Shown one piece after another: positions 63,197 through 64,000 of a stretch of 64,000 bases of DNA (the stretch's first letter is position 1; each line of letters begins with the position of its first letter). The DNA comes from Lumbricus terrestris (Eukaryota > Annelida > Clitellata > Crassiclitellata > Lumbricidae). The notes below the pieces were generated by a model, which was given only the letters and a program-made list of their open reading frames with translations, did no database searches and had not been told where the DNA came from. Both the position numbers and the translations under genes were made by a program. Where the stretch lies: positions 41,186,087 through 41,250,086 of the forward strand of contig OX457043.1 of assembly GCA_949752735.1 (NCBI GenBank). The letters are read 5' to 3'.

Positions 63197-64000
63197 CGTG
63201 TATCGCGAATTTTCAAAGCATTCACTGTAACGGGAATGGTAGCCACACTACGGCTGAATAGTTTAGTGGAGACGCCTCCCAGATTTCAAAAGCTGAAATC
63301 ATGTTACTCATTTACATATTGTCTTTCTATTCGTTACAATGTAGGTTATTGCCCTATATGTCATCAAATCAACAAGTCATTGGTTTAATATAAATAATAA
63401 TATTAGAATAATGAATATTAATATATAAGCATGTACAGTAAATGAATCCTTCTTCTAAGGGATTGTGGAAATGTCAGATTGGATAGAGGCTTATCTTTTA
63501 AATAGGCCTACCTAGACTGATTAAAGTAATTTTGAGGCATATAATTATTATATCTACCCTTCCGCGTTGAAGTCTTTGGCTGAAACTGTAGCTCGCCACC
63601 GGCCGATGCTTCTCGTCTTCTTCCCAGGCGCTGCTACCAAGGGCTGTAGAATGTAGATGATTCTTTTTAGTTTCTTCGTAGATATTCGTCACCGTACTTT
63701 CTGCTCGTATGTATCCGTCTGCGAATTGAACATTACTTGTTCCTTATCGAATTTACCGATTTACCGTCTAATTACCGTTCGACGTAACTTTCGTAGTTTA
63801 TTGTCACTTCTCAATGTCACGAGAAGTAACGCTGTAGATTTCCGAAATCCAACGAAGGTTGAATTTCAACGCCAATTACTGGTTAGTAATGCGCTAGTAC
63901 GATCATCTTGTCACGCTTTACGAACTTCCTGAATTGTCCACACTTTAGGACATTAACTACCGTTGCTTTATCGTCCGATCGTTCAAATGTCACGGAAACC
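63197..64000. other. Gene-free stretch
   Basis: No gene or element recognised to the end of the window. The left edge (cgtgtatcgcgaa) continues the repeat interrupted by element 2. Confidence 0.4.

Overview
This window looks like nuclear DNA of a marine invertebrate deuterostome, most likely an echinoderm such as a sea urchin. That is inference. It rests on an HCN pacemaker-channel gene resembling the sea urchin sperm channel, on recurrent short motifs such as taggcctac, on tRNA-derived SINEs with gcgctata tails, and on several transposon families. The genes are intron-split and sparse. Most of the window is microsatellite, minisatellite and transposable element, often nested, and no bacterial-style operon or CRISPR locus is present.

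Layout. 1-3689 is simple-sequence DNA. 3690-5546 (+) holds the last two coding exons of an HCN-type cyclic-nucleotide-gated channel, with a CT-rich minisatellite, a SINE and three decayed copies of the final splice acceptor in the intron. 5547-8670 is CT-rich repeats plus a SINE. 8671-10803 is an unclassified inverted-repeat element built around a long array of a roughly 21 bp motif. 10804-20280 is microsatellites, a hAT element (12550-13830), a mariner MITE and a SINE split by a 2.8 kb hAT-like element that itself carries a mariner derivative. 20281-27051 (-) is LTR retrotransposon 1. 27230-33709 holds two mariner-like elements with decayed transposases, a tRNA-headed SINE, a hAT MITE and a solo LTR. 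33710-43122 holds an orphan PLAC8-like exon, a hAT MITE, a LINE 3' end, a SINE, an inverted-repeat block enclosing a hAT insertion, a 70 bp tandem array and a C2H2 zinc-finger fragment. 43123-49819 (+) is LTR retrotransposon 3, nearly complete. 50270-55019 (-) is a multi-exon gene ending in an NHL-like beta-propeller exon, with a mariner element and a LINE remnant in its introns. 56117-63196 (+) is LTR retrotransposon 2.

The three LTR elements are the dominant coding content. Element 3 has the order gag, protease, integrase, RT, RNase H, so integrase lies upstream of RT as in the Gmr1-like branch of Metaviridae. Elements 1 and 2 are related to each other, have almost identical LTR pairs and are therefore young. 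Both lack the integrase core and the N-terminal half of RT, while keeping a long intact gag-protease ORF with a conserved Trp/Arg/Asn-rich tail. They look like a non-autonomous family that must be mobilised in trans, and I consider them the most notable system here. Other points worth checking are the shared 3' tail of the SINEs and a LINE fragment, a mariner copy whose ORF joins the DNA-binding domain to the C-terminus without the catalytic core, and the repeated pseudo-acceptors in the HCN gene.
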